DNA of 7,022 nucleotides, taken from assembly GCA_023431725.1 (NCBI GenBank), contig JAEYVN010000402.1:1-7022 (forward strand), in the 5' to 3' direction. This document shows, piece after piece, positions 1 through 6,987 of this stretch (positions are counted from its first letter, which is position 1; each line of letters begins with the position of its first letter). This DNA comes from Pseudomonadota bacterium (GTDB taxonomy: Bacteria; Pseudomonadota; Alphaproteobacteria; Rhizobiales; Xanthobacteraceae). The notes under the pieces are model-generated. The model was not told the origin of the DNA and did no database searches. It was given only the letters and a program-made list of their open reading frames with translations. Position numbers and translations under genes: made by a program.

Positions 1-177
1 CGGGTCTTTCGGAGAGCCGATGCGGAAGTACAGACCGAAGCGAAACATCTAGCGAGCCCGAGAACTGCATGTGAAGAGAGCTTAGACGTACGTGAACACC
101 TGAAAAGATGCATTGCTGCGAGCTAGCGCCAAAGTGAATGCGCTGCAGGCACTGGGGTAACCCGCGCGCTTTTGCTC

Positions 178-375
178 CTATTGCGGGGCCCGTCGCTTTA
201 AGCTTAGCCGAAACCATTCAGGGCTTGCCACAATGGTGAAACCTCGGTCTGCTACCTCAAGTCCAGCCGGAATATTTTCGATTGCGATCGTCACCGTGAA
301 TTGCGCGGATTCATCAGGCATGGCTTCACGCCCGCTATCGAAGCAGCATCCCCACGACGGCAAAGGATGAGCCAT
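178..375 (-). CDS. Doubtful small hypothetical protein
   Basis: This is an open frame of 65 codons, or 47 if translation starts at the internal ATG whose complement ends at 321. The shorter version begins MPDESAQFTV and ends in a basic tail, FRLSLKRRAPQ. The family is not recognised, and there is no signal peptide, membrane helix or metal motif. The upstream ATG has AAGG touching it and the internal ATG has only a weak purine stretch, so neither start is convincing. Third codon positions are less G/C-rich than in the hyu genes. It may be a genuine small lineage-specific protein, a degraded remnant, or chance. It is listed only because no larger gene covers this interval. Confidence 0.22.
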   Translation of the reverse strand: MAHPLPSWGCCFDSGREAMPDESAQFTVTIAIENIPAGLEVADRGFTIVASPEWFRLSLKRRAPQ

Positions 376-391
376 CCTTATTCGCCCCCCA

Positions 392-434
392 GCCGGGCGC
401 TTAAATTTTTTGCGTGGCTAGCCACGCGCTCGGC
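392..434. repeat. Nested inverted repeats: perfect 16-base palindrome inside 9-base arms
   Basis: Positions 412-427 read GCGTGGCTAGCCACGC, a perfect palindrome centred on CTAG. Outside it, GCCGGGCGC (392-400) pairs with GCGCTCGGC (426-434) over nine positions, with one G-T mismatch that would be a G-U pair in RNA. An AT-rich segment containing a run of six T (406-411) lies between the left outer arm and the palindrome. Neither strand has a T tract directly after the stem, so it does not look like an ordinary intrinsic terminator. It could be a protein-binding palindrome or an RNA structure upstream of the membrane-protein gene. The symmetry is certain and the function is unknown. Confidence 0.6.
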
Positions 435-502
435 CCTGAGATCGGGCTTGTACTGGCTGATTTGAGCATCACCTTTGCGTGCATGCATGTGGCTGGCCAT
501 TT

Positions 503-528
503 GGAACTTTGGGCCTGATCTAAAACTT
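503..528 (+). promoter_or_regulatory. Possible EcfG (general stress sigma) promoter for the 592 gene
   Basis: GGAAC at 503-507 matches the -35 element recognised by the alphaproteobacterial general stress sigma factor EcfG. After a 17-base spacer comes ACTT (525-528), which agrees with the usual CGTT -10 element in only two of four positions. It lies about 65 bases ahead of the start codon at 592, a sensible distance. The -35 match is exact, but five bases can occur by chance and the -10 is poor, so this is only a candidate. Confidence 0.3.
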
Positions 529-580
529 AGCATCAGTTAGACCCTTTTCTCGTCAGCAGTCCAAGAACAGCTACTTTGTC

Positions 581-585
581 GGAGG
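581..585 (+). promoter_or_regulatory. Ribosome binding site fixing the start at 592
   Basis: GGAGG lies six bases before the ATG at 592, a near-ideal Shine-Dalgarno sequence and spacing. It supports this ATG as the true start of the membrane-protein gene. Confidence 0.85.
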
Positions 586-591
586 GTTGCC

Positions 592-1509
592 ATGAGTCCA
601 TCCACTTCGCATGGGGTCGATGACCTAGATGTGACGTACCGCAACGCCGCAATGCGGGATGACGTCCAAACGATCTTAATCAATCGTATTACATGGAGCG
701 CGGTCGCGGCTGGTATCGTTCTGAGCCTCGTCGTGCAGGCACTGCTGAACTTGCTCGGCGCCGGTGTCGGTCTTGGAACCATCAGCGCTAGCGGTGGAGA
801 CAATCCATCAGCGCAGACGTTTTCGGTAGCCGCTGGCGTGTGGTGGGCACTGTCCGGAATCATTGCAGCATTTATCGGCGGATATGCTGCTGGTCGACTT
901 TCGGGCCGGCCGGATCAGTCGATGGCTGCTTGGCACGGATTAACAACATGGGCGGCAACAACTCTGATCGTCATTTACTTGGTCAGCAGTGCTGCAGGAG
1001 CTTTCCTCGGTGGCGCGATGAATGCGGTGACATCCATGGTGGGAGGGCTCGGCTCGGTAGCTTCTACGACCGCGCAGACCGCAGCCCCTATAATCTCCAG
1101 CAGCAACCCGTTCGGAGAAATCGAACAGCAGATCAAATCAACGAGCGGGGGTACCGATCCCACTGCGCTAAGGGATGCCGCCGTAGCGAGCGTTCGGACA
1201 TTGGTGACGGGTGACCAAAACCAGGCGGAGCAGGCACGACAACGGGCGGCAGAAGCTCTCGCGCGCGCCCAGAATATTTCAGCTGAGGAAGCCCGCAACC
1301 AAGTAGGCAAATATGAGCAACAGTATCGGGCGGCTGTCGATCAAGCTAAGGAAAAAGCTACCGCCGCTGCCGACGCAACTGCAAAAGTTGCATCTCGCGG
1401 CGCCCTTTCCGCGTTGCTTGCACTCGTGCTGGGCGCCATCGCTGGGTGGTTCGGTGGCAGGGCCGGCACCGTAGATCCCGCGTCGAGCCTGCACCGCGTG
1501 CCACGTTGA
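592..1509 (+). CDS. Uncharacterised integral membrane protein (PhnA-like protein of Rhizobiales)
   Basis: The 305-residue product is predicted to sit in the inner membrane. After a polar N-terminus there are hydrophobic helices at about residues 35-57, 79-101 and 119-143. The second ends in a GGYAAGR motif and is followed by a short polar loop (LSGRPDQSMAAWHG). Residues 145-205 are Ser/Thr/Gly-rich. Residues 208-267 form a charged, alanine-rich region that should be one or more long helices (AEQARQRAAEALARAQ), possibly coiled. A final helix at 270-289 ends in a glycine-rich GWFGGRAG. From memory, related proteins in Bradyrhizobium and relatives carry the uninformative label 'PhnA-like protein'; nothing visible links it to phosphonate use. 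The function is unknown. The start is set by a strong ribosome binding site. The gene is not in an operon with the hyu genes, which face it from the opposite strand. A stress-type promoter candidate upstream hints at envelope stress, but that is inference. Confidence 0.85.
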   Translation: MSPSTSHGVDDLDVTYRNAAMRDDVQTILINRITWSAVAAGIVLSLVVQALLNLLGAGVGLGTISASGGDNPSAQTFSVAAGVWWALSGIIAAFIGGYAAGRLSGRPDQSMAAWHGLTTWAATTLIVIYLVSSAAGAFLGGAMNAVTSMVGGLGSVASTTAQTAAPIISSSNPFGEIEQQIKSTSGGTDPTALRDAAVASVRTLVTGDQNQAEQARQRAAEALARAQNISAEEARNQVGKYEQQYRAAVDQAKEKATAAADATAKVASRGALSALLALVLGAIAGWFGGRAGTVDPASSLHRVPR

Positions 1510-1971
1510 ACAAGACTCGAGGGCTGTGAAGCGGCCGCCAATCAGGTTCGGCCTTGAATGTGGACTCTGCCGGAACTACTGGTGAGCAATTAACGGGACG
1601 TCGATTATTTGTAATTGGAACGAGCTACAGGCACCGGCGAATCTGTACAGACCGCAGGTACTTTCCTTTTTTGACAGGTTGAAGTTTCAGCCGACGGCCC
1701 CGATCCTTCGGGACGAACTATAGCCGAACGTTTGATGTCGAAGTGGAGTTCGGCTCTCCTTCTGCCCGACATTGCGCATTTGGCGCGCAAATGAATGGGG
1801 GCCGCGTGGTATCTATGTTTTTTCCTACTTGCGACGATTTACATACGCGCGAACTGGGAAGCCCTGTCGTTCGAGATGGCCCAGCTACAGTAATTCAGCA
1901 CTTCAACAAGGACAAAGCTCCACGCCGTCCGTTACTGGCTCAGTACCCCACGACGTAGAGAGAAAGCGCGT
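1510..1971. other. Convergent intergenic region with no recognised gene
   Basis: This stretch separates the end of the membrane-protein gene from the end of the FAH-family gene on the other strand, so transcripts from both sides run into it. Short open frames occur on both strands (for example 1605-1790 minus and 1743-1958 plus), but none has a recognisable product. T runs are present at 1667-1672 and 1818-1823, yet no G+C-rich stem directly precedes them. A six-base stem with a GCGCG loop (1777-1793) and an 8-base palindrome CTGTACAG (1643-1650) are the only inverted repeats seen. No canonical terminator was identified for either gene. Confidence 0.6.
1777..1793. repeat. Small inverted repeat, 6-base arms and 5-base loop
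   Basis: CATTTG (1777-1782) and CAAATG (1788-1793) are exact reverse complements around the loop GCGCG. It could fold on either strand. No T tract follows directly, so a terminator role is not supported, though it lies where the two convergent transcripts would end. Confidence 0.35.
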
Positions 1972-2910
1972 TCAATTATCAGCAATCATGCGATTGGTCA
2001 GCGTGCCGCAGCCGCCGATTTCAATCTTCACTTCGTCACCGACTTGAAGAAACTCACCGCGCGGCATCCCTACGCCGGCCGGAGTGCCAGTGGCGATGAC
2101 ATCGCCTGGATGCAATGTGACATGACGGCTGAGATAGGCCACCTGCTCCGCCATATTGTGAACAAGGCGCGAGGTGTTGGAATTCTGTTTCAGGACACCG
2201 TTCACCCACAGCTTGATGCTCATATCGGTCGGGTTATCGATATAAGCTGCGGGCGTCAGCCATGGCCCCGTCGGAGCGCCGTCCTCGAAACATTTTTGGC
2301 CGATCCAGTCGTAGATAAAGGGCGTCCCGTCGCGCTTCATCAGATCGCGCGCCGACAGATCGTTGACAATCACAAAACCCGCCACCGCACTCATCGCATC
2401 TTCCTCTGAAATCCGACGCGTCGTGCGGCCAATCACGAGGCCGACCTCGGCCTCCCAGTCCACCTGCTTAGAGAAGGACGGTAGCCGGGCCGGGACGCCA
2501 TCACCGATCATCGAGCCCGCAGCGGTCTTCATGAAAAACCACGGCTCGGCCCCCTTGGTCATGGACGGAGCCGTCCCTGTGGTCTTCTTGGCGATTTCCG
2601 CCATCTCTTCGAGATGATCCCAGTAATTCGCACCGGCGCAATAAAACGCACCGGGATAGAGCACCGGTGCAAGAAGCTTGAGGCCAGCCAACGGCTGTCC
2701 GGCCGACGCGGCGACGGACTTGGCCGCGGCGTCGAGAGCGGGATGCACCTCGTCCCATTGACGCAACAGGCCAAGCACCGAAGGGTCTCTGAGTTTCACG
2801 CCCTTCAGCAAGCTCTCCGGTGCATGCACGTGGCCCCCGATCAGGACGCCAGCAACCGGCTCCCCGCCTTTTCCCTCATAACTGACCAGACGATAACCAC
2901 GCTCAGACAC
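1972..2910 (-). CDS. Fumarylacetoacetate hydrolase (FAH) family protein
   Basis: This 312-residue soluble enzyme belongs to the FAH superfamily (COG0179-type, FAA_hydrolase domain). Members use a divalent metal to hydrolyse, hydrate, isomerise or decarboxylate 2-oxo/1,3-dicarbonyl acids. Residues 1-80 form the usual variable N-terminal part. The catalytic domain starts near PGAFYCAGANYWDH (86-99). Likely metal ligands are E153 and E155 in DWEAEVGLVIG and D184 in VNDLSARD. The family hallmarks APTGPWL (212-218) and GDVIATGTPAGVGM (269-282) are intact, so it should be active. The GTG start is chosen because GGGAGGT precedes it at good spacing and the family-like sequence begins there. The frame stays open a further 140 codons upstream, but that part overlaps hyuB and is not FAH-like. 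It is the last gene of the hyu operon, 52 bases after hyuB. Specific substrate is unknown: acylpyruvase, 2-oxo-diene-dioate hydratase and ureidoglycolate-lyase-like activities all occur among similar proteins. Confidence 0.93.
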   Translation of the reverse strand: MSERGYRLVSYEGKGGEPVAGVLIGGHVHAPESLLKGVKLRDPSVLGLLRQWDEVHPALDAAAKSVAASAGQPLAGLKLLAPVLYPGAFYCAGANYWDHLEEMAEIAKKTTGTAPSMTKGAEPWFFMKTAAGSMIGDGVPARLPSFSKQVDWEAEVGLVIGRTTRRISEEDAMSAVAGFVIVNDLSARDLMKRDGTPFIYDWIGQKCFEDGAPTGPWLTPAAYIDNPTDMSIKLWVNGVLKQNSNTSRLVHNMAEQVAYLSRHVTLHPGDVIATGTPAGVGMPRGEFLQVGDEVKIEIGGCGTLTNRMIADN

Positions 2911-2914
2911 GCGA

Positions 2915-2921
2915 ACCTCCC
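2915..2921 (-). promoter_or_regulatory. Ribosome binding site selecting the GTG start of the FAH gene
   Basis: On the minus strand GGGAGGT lies four bases ahead of the GTG whose complement ends at 2910. It identifies a non-ATG start inside a frame that is open far upstream and rules out the longer versions of the protein. Confidence 0.8.
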
Positions 2922-2962
2922 AAAAATATCTTGCTCGACGTTCAACCCGCCGTTCACAGCCG

Positions 2963-4888
2963 TTACGGAAAGACTTCGATGGCTTCAAATTCACGCGGCA
3001 CATGCCAGCGTCCGCAACACGATGGCAACAGGCACCGGATCGCCAGATGTCCTTCCGGCAAAGTCTCCAGCATCTTGCGCTCGATCCGCTGCGGCACTTC
3101 GCCCTGCCGCGAGACTCGCTCGCGATGCACCGCGACGAGATCGCTGCGCTGCCGCTCGGTTGCTGCGACATCGATCGCCAGCGTATCGATGTCCAGCACG
3201 ACGCCGTAGTAGTTGCGCGCCGCATCGAGCGAGACATAACCCTGTCGCACGTCGTGCTGCACGTCCTCCGCCGGGCGCTCCAGCGGCGACCCGAAACCGC
3301 CGCCGCCACCTGACCGCAGGATGAATGCATCTCCGGCTTTGACCTTGGCGCGGAACAGTTTGGCGTTCGGCACGTCGTCTTCGACGATGCCGTCGCGTCG
3401 CATCAGCATTTCGTTGCCGGTGCCTTCGAGACCGCCTTCGAGGCCCCACGGCAGACAAACGGCCCGCTCGACCTGCGCATTGACGTTGAAGTCCGAGATC
3501 GCCTGCACCACGGTCTCGACTCCAAGACCGCCGCGATGGCGGCCCGGACCGCCGGAATCCTGGATCAGCGAAAGGCTTTCGACCATCACCGGATACTTCG
3601 CCTCGAACTGCTCATTCGGGCTGTTATGCGTATCGCCGTCGTTGATGCAGACGGTTGCCGAAACGCCGTCCTCACCGCGCTTGGCGCCCCAGCCGCCGCC
3701 GAGCGGACCAAAACTCGTGATGAACAGCTTGTTGGTGTCTGGATAAAACCCGTCCAGCAGCGCGACACAAAGATCGGCGTGATGGCCGGCGATCACCTGC
3801 TCGGGGATCGCTTTCGACAACGCCTTGAAGATCGTATCGACGACCGTCATCGGGAAACTCATCCACCACCGCATCGGCGCAGGACGTACTGCGCTCACGA
3901 TGCTGCCGGGCGGCAATATGACCTTCAGGTTGCGGAACGCGCCGTCATTGACCGGATAGCCAGTCGGTGAGGTCACGCACTTGAAAGCGACCTGGGCGCA
4001 GGCGATACCCGTAGTCGGACCGGAGTTGTAGAAACCCTTCACCTGTTTGGAGACATCTGTCAGGTCGACAGTCATCTCGTCACCAGACACGATCACCTTG
4101 ACGCGGATCGGAACGCGCTTCCCAATCTCCACGGCGTCGTCGTCCATGAAGCTCTCTGCTTCATAGACCCCATCGGGAATGGCGAGCGTTTGTTCGCGGG
4201 CGACCACTTCGGCGAGATCCATGAGCACATCGATGCAATCGAGCACCGGCTGCTGTCCGTATCGCTCGATCAACTCAAGAAAGCGCCGCTCGCCGGTCTT
4301 GATCGCGGTGATCTGCGCGCGCAGGTCACCCATCGCACGCTCCGGCAGCCGCACGTTCATGCGGATGATTTCGTGGATTTCCTGATTGACGACGCCGGCG
4401 CGAGCATATTTCACGATTGGAATCTGCAGGCCCTCGGAGAAGATATCCGTGGTCACGCCGCCGAGCGTTCCTCCGACATCAGGCCAGTGCGCCATACAAC
4501 AGGAAAAGCCGACCAGCTCGCCCTCGTGGAAGACCGGAACCGTGAAGGTGAGATGGTTGAGGTGGCTGCCGGTGATGTAGGCATCGTTCGTGAGCAGGAT
4601 ATCGCCCGGCTGGAAACCTTCCTTCTCGAAATGCCGAATCTTCGCTTTCACCGTCTCAGACATGCCGCGGATGAACATCGGCAAGCCAAGTCCGATAGAG
4701 ACCGTGTCACCGTCCTTGGTGAAGATGCCGACGGTGAAATCCAGCGCCTCGTAGATGATCATATTGTAGGCGGTGCGCATGAGGTTGACCTTCATTTCCT
4801 CGGTCACCGCCATCACGCCGTTTCGCACGATCTCGACCAGAATCGGATCGGCCGTCTTCTTGCCGGAAGTGTTGCTGCGCTCGGTCAT
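2963..4888 (-). CDS. hyuB: Hydantoinase B / oxoprolinase family subunit
   Basis: This 641-residue protein is the B subunit partner of HyuA (Hydantoinase_B family). The A and B subunits together form an ATP-dependent enzyme that opens cyclic amides such as hydantoins, 5-oxoproline or lactams; in a related branch they carboxylate ketones. Family features in order are the N-terminal DPILVEIVRNGV (14-25), RTAYNMIIYEALDF (38-51), NDAYITGSHLNH (101-112) and AHWPDVGG (133-140), whose His/Asp residues probably bind metal. Further on come a GGGWGAKRGEDG segment, SGGPGRHRGGLG and the glycine loop SGGGGGFGSPLERP (526-539). The YEALDFTVGIF wording resembles the carboxylase/caprolactamase side of the family more than classical N-methylhydantoinase, but this is a weak impression. 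The normal family sequence ends near residue 580. About 60 more residues follow, ending in a Cys-rich CLLPSCCGRWH (619-629). The start ATG overlaps the hyuA stop as TAATG, and GGAG lies seven bases before it, so translation is probably coupled to hyuA. Confidence 0.94.
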   Translation of the reverse strand: MTERSNTSGKKTADPILVEIVRNGVMAVTEEMKVNLMRTAYNMIIYEALDFTVGIFTKDGDTVSIGLGLPMFIRGMSETVKAKIRHFEKEGFQPGDILLTNDAYITGSHLNHLTFTVPVFHEGELVGFSCCMAHWPDVGGTLGGVTTDIFSEGLQIPIVKYARAGVVNQEIHEIIRMNVRLPERAMGDLRAQITAIKTGERRFLELIERYGQQPVLDCIDVLMDLAEVVAREQTLAIPDGVYEAESFMDDDAVEIGKRVPIRVKVIVSGDEMTVDLTDVSKQVKGFYNSGPTTGIACAQVAFKCVTSPTGYPVNDGAFRNLKVILPPGSIVSAVRPAPMRWWMSFPMTVVDTIFKALSKAIPEQVIAGHHADLCVALLDGFYPDTNKLFITSFGPLGGGWGAKRGEDGVSATVCINDGDTHNSPNEQFEAKYPVMVESLSLIQDSGGPGRHRGGLGVETVVQAISDFNVNAQVERAVCLPWGLEGGLEGTGNEMLMRRDGIVEDDVPNAKLFRAKVKAGDAFILRSGGGGGFGSPLERPAEDVQHDVRQGYVSLDAARNYYGVVLDIDTLAIDVAATERQRSDLVAVHRERVSRQGEVPQRIERKMLETLPEGHLAIRCLLPSCCGRWHVPREFEAIEVFP

Positions 4889-6987
4889 TATTGCGCTCCA
4901 GAAATGCTGATCACGAGATTGCCGATCGCATCGACATCAAGCCTGTCGCCCGGCAGGACCACGGTCGTCGAGGCGAGGTCCTCGATCAAAGCCGGCCCCT
5001 GGATACGGTTACCTGCCAGCAATTTGCTGCGGGTAAAGGTCGGCGTATCGGCAAAGCCGACTTCCTGGAAAAATGCTCTCCGATTGCCGGTATGGGCATC
5101 GGCCGGCGGCTTTTCCTCACCCTTGGCGATCTCTTCGATAGCGGGCTTCTCGACGATGCCGGTCACTGTGGTGCGCAGACTTGCGATTTCCGCAGGCTCT
5201 GCAGGAGCGGACGTACCGTAGCGCTGCGCATGGACAGCGTCGAACAATGCCTTGATCGCCACACGATCCTGACGATCGAAATACTCTTGCGGAATTTCCA
5301 CCGTAACCGTGTGCTCCTGCCCGACATAGCGCATGTCGAGCGCGCGCTGCACCACAACATCCTTCGGCGCAATCGACGAAGCCGCGATGGCTTCACGCCC
5401 CTCGGCCTCCAGCTCCCGATAGACGGTCTCGAACCGCTGGAAATCGAACTTGTCGAGCGCCGTAAACCAGGTGCGGACAAAATCGTAGCGCAGATCGGAG
5501 AACAGCATTCCGAAGGCCGAGAAATGCCCCGGCGCGCGCGGGATGATCACCTTGCGAATACCGATCTCACGCGCGACTGCCGTTGCATGCAGCGGTCCCG
5601 CACCGCCATACGCGACGAGGGCGAAACTACCGGCATCGAGACCGCGCTCGGTCGTTACCCCCTTCACGGCGTAAGACATCTTGGTCGCGGCGATCCGAAG
5701 GATCCCGTTCGCTGCCTCGGTCGTGTCGAGCCCGAGCGGCTTGGCCACCTTGTCATGCATTGCGCGCTCGGCAGCCTCGACATCGAGACGCATCTCGCCA
5801 CCGAGAAAGCGATCGGCGCCGAGCCGTCCGAGAAGGAGGTTGGCATCGGTGATGGTCGGTTCTGAGCCGCCGCGGCCATAGCAGGCCGGACCCGGCTCAG
5901 CGCCCGCGCTGCGCGGGCCGACATGCAGCGCACCACCATGCTCGACGCGGGCGATCGAGCCGCCTCCGGTCCCGACTTCAAAGATATCGATCGTTGGCAC
6001 CTGGATCGGCAATGCGCGGTCGTAGCTTCCGATCAGGGCGTGCCCGGTCGTTAGCGCCCGCCCATCCTGAATCACCCCGGCCTTGGCCGTCGTGCCTCCC
6101 ATGTCGAACGCAATCGCGTTCGGCATGCCAAGCGCATGGCACAGCGCTTGAGTCCCGATCACACCCGATGCCGGACCCGATTCAAGAATGCGGATGCATT
6201 CGCGCCGCGCCTTGTCGAGTTCGAACAATCCACCGGTCGATTGCACGACGAGGAACGTTCCGCCGAATCCCTCCGAGGTGATGCGCTCGCCGATCTCGGT
6301 CAGATAATGCTGAACGCGCGGACCAACATAGGCATTCGCCACAACCGTCGAGCAACGCTCGAACTCGCGGTATTCCTGAGACAATTCGTGAGACGTCGAA
6401 ACGAAGACATTCGGCAACCGCTTCTGCAGCAGCTCCTTGGCGCGCAGCTCATGGGCCGGATTGCGATAGCAATGCAGGAACAGGATTGCGACGGCCTCGA
6501 CATTTTCACGCTCCAGCGTGTCGGCGATGGCCAGCAGGCCGGCTTCGTCGAGCGGCTTGTGAACCCGGCCATCGGCGAATAGCCGTTCCGTGACCTCGAA
6601 GCAAAGCGCGCGCGGCACCAGCGGCACGTGCTTCTGAAAAAACAGATTGTAGGCGTCGGGCCGGTTGATGCGTCCGATCTCATACACATCCCGGAAACCA
6701 CGCGTCGTGATCAGGGCGGTCTTTGCGCCGGTGCGCTCCAGCATTGTATTGATCGCAACCGTCGACCCGTGAAGGAACAGGGCCGCCTCGGAAAACTTCG
6801 TTCCAGCCTTCGTCACACCGGCCTCGATGCCCTCCACCATGGCCCGCGGCGTCGACAGGCTTTTGCCGAGCAACAGGCGACGCGAGGATTCATCAAAGGC
6901 TGCGACGTCGGTGAACGTGCCGCCGATATCGGCAGCGAGACGCAATCGTTGAGAGGGGGCAACTTTGGCGGACGTCATCTGTGGCAT
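4888..6987 (-). CDS. hyuA: Hydantoinase A / oxoprolinase family subunit (ATP-binding)
   Basis: This 699-residue protein, of normal family length, is the nucleotide-binding subunit of a HyuA/HyuB enzyme. It carries the N-terminal Hydant_A_N domain with the phosphate-binding motif DIGGTFTD (20-27), then HGSTVAINTMLER (73-85) and SQEYREFERC (203-212). The second ATPase-like domain has DMGGTT (295-300), VGTGGGSIA (338-346), GPRSAGAEPGPACYGRGG (357-374) and TITDANLLLGRLG (378-390). VAYGGAGPLHA (458-468) and the C-terminal domain ending near GPALIEDLASTTVVLPG (664-680) complete the architecture. No key motif is missing. ATP would be used to activate the substrate. Two starts are possible, the ATG at 6987 and one three codons later at 6978. 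GGGAG (6991-6995) is three bases from the first and twelve from the second. The first is preferred because an incoming frame ends directly against it (TGA-ATG). Substrate is not predictable; oxoprolinase proper is less likely because A and B are separate genes beside an FAH gene. Confidence 0.95.
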   Translation of the reverse strand: MPQMTSAKVAPSQRLRLAADIGGTFTDVAAFDESSRRLLLGKSLSTPRAMVEGIEAGVTKAGTKFSEAALFLHGSTVAINTMLERTGAKTALITTRGFRDVYEIGRINRPDAYNLFFQKHVPLVPRALCFEVTERLFADGRVHKPLDEAGLLAIADTLERENVEAVAILFLHCYRNPAHELRAKELLQKRLPNVFVSTSHELSQEYREFERCSTVVANAYVGPRVQHYLTEIGERITSEGFGGTFLVVQSTGGLFELDKARRECIRILESGPASGVIGTQALCHALGMPNAIAFDMGGTTAKAGVIQDGRALTTGHALIGSYDRALPIQVPTIDIFEVGTGGGSIARVEHGGALHVGPRSAGAEPGPACYGRGGSEPTITDANLLLGRLGADRFLGGEMRLDVEAAERAMHDKVAKPLGLDTTEAANGILRIAATKMSYAVKGVTTERGLDAGSFALVAYGGAGPLHATAVAREIGIRKVIIPRAPGHFSAFGMLFSDLRYDFVRTWFTALDKFDFQRFETVYRELEAEGREAIAASSIAPKDVVVQRALDMRYVGQEHTVTVEIPQEYFDRQDRVAIKALFDAVHAQRYGTSAPAEPAEIASLRTTVTGIVEKPAIEEIAKGEEKPPADAHTGNRRAFFQEVGFADTPTFTRSKLLAGNRIQGPALIEDLASTTVVLPGDRLDVDAIGNLVISISGAQ

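Larger units (their letters stand above)
1..591. other. Left intergenic stretch without a confident gene
   Basis: No gene could be assigned confidently here. Two short plus-strand frames run in from the left edge, one stopping at TAG 50-52 and the other at TAG 124-126. Either might be the last codons of a gene lying outside the window, but neither has a recognisable sequence. The stretch also contains a weak minus-strand frame (178-375), a nested inverted repeat (392-434), a possible promoter (503-528) and the ribosome binding site of the next gene, each listed separately. It is visibly richer in A+T than the hyu operon on the right. Confidence 0.6.

Noticed and set aside
1..126. Frames entering from the left edge as a possible gene end
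   Set aside because: Two competing frames are open and neither translation resembles a known protein C-terminus, so no gene can be called.
537..863. Minus-strand open frame of 108 codons across the start of the membrane-protein gene
   Set aside because: It overlaps a gene with a strong ribosome binding site and clear membrane helices, and its own sequence shows no family features.
1643..1672. Possible terminator made of palindrome CTGTACAG and the later T run
   Set aside because: The palindrome is short, A+T-rich at its centre and separated from the T run by 16 bases, so it does not fit an intrinsic terminator.
1605..1790. Minus-strand open frame of 61 codons in the convergent intergenic region
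   Set aside because: No recognisable product and no convincing ribosome binding site; a frame this length is expected by chance.
2614..3324. Plus-strand open frame of 236 codons opposite the FAH and hyuB genes
   Set aside because: It is antisense to two real genes and its C-terminal half is an Arg/Ala/Pro-rich low-complexity shadow.
2911..3330. N-terminal extension of the FAH frame by 140 codons
   Set aside because: The added part overlaps the hyuB coding end, is Arg/Ser/Cys-rich like a shadow frame, and a good ribosome binding site marks the GTG at 2910 as the start.
4190..5865. Long plus-strand open frames opposite hyuA and hyuB (4190-5221 and 4891-5865)
   Set aside because: They lie fully antisense to two genes with intact family motifs, have Arg- and His-rich sequences typical of shadow frames in G+C-rich DNA, and match no recognised family.
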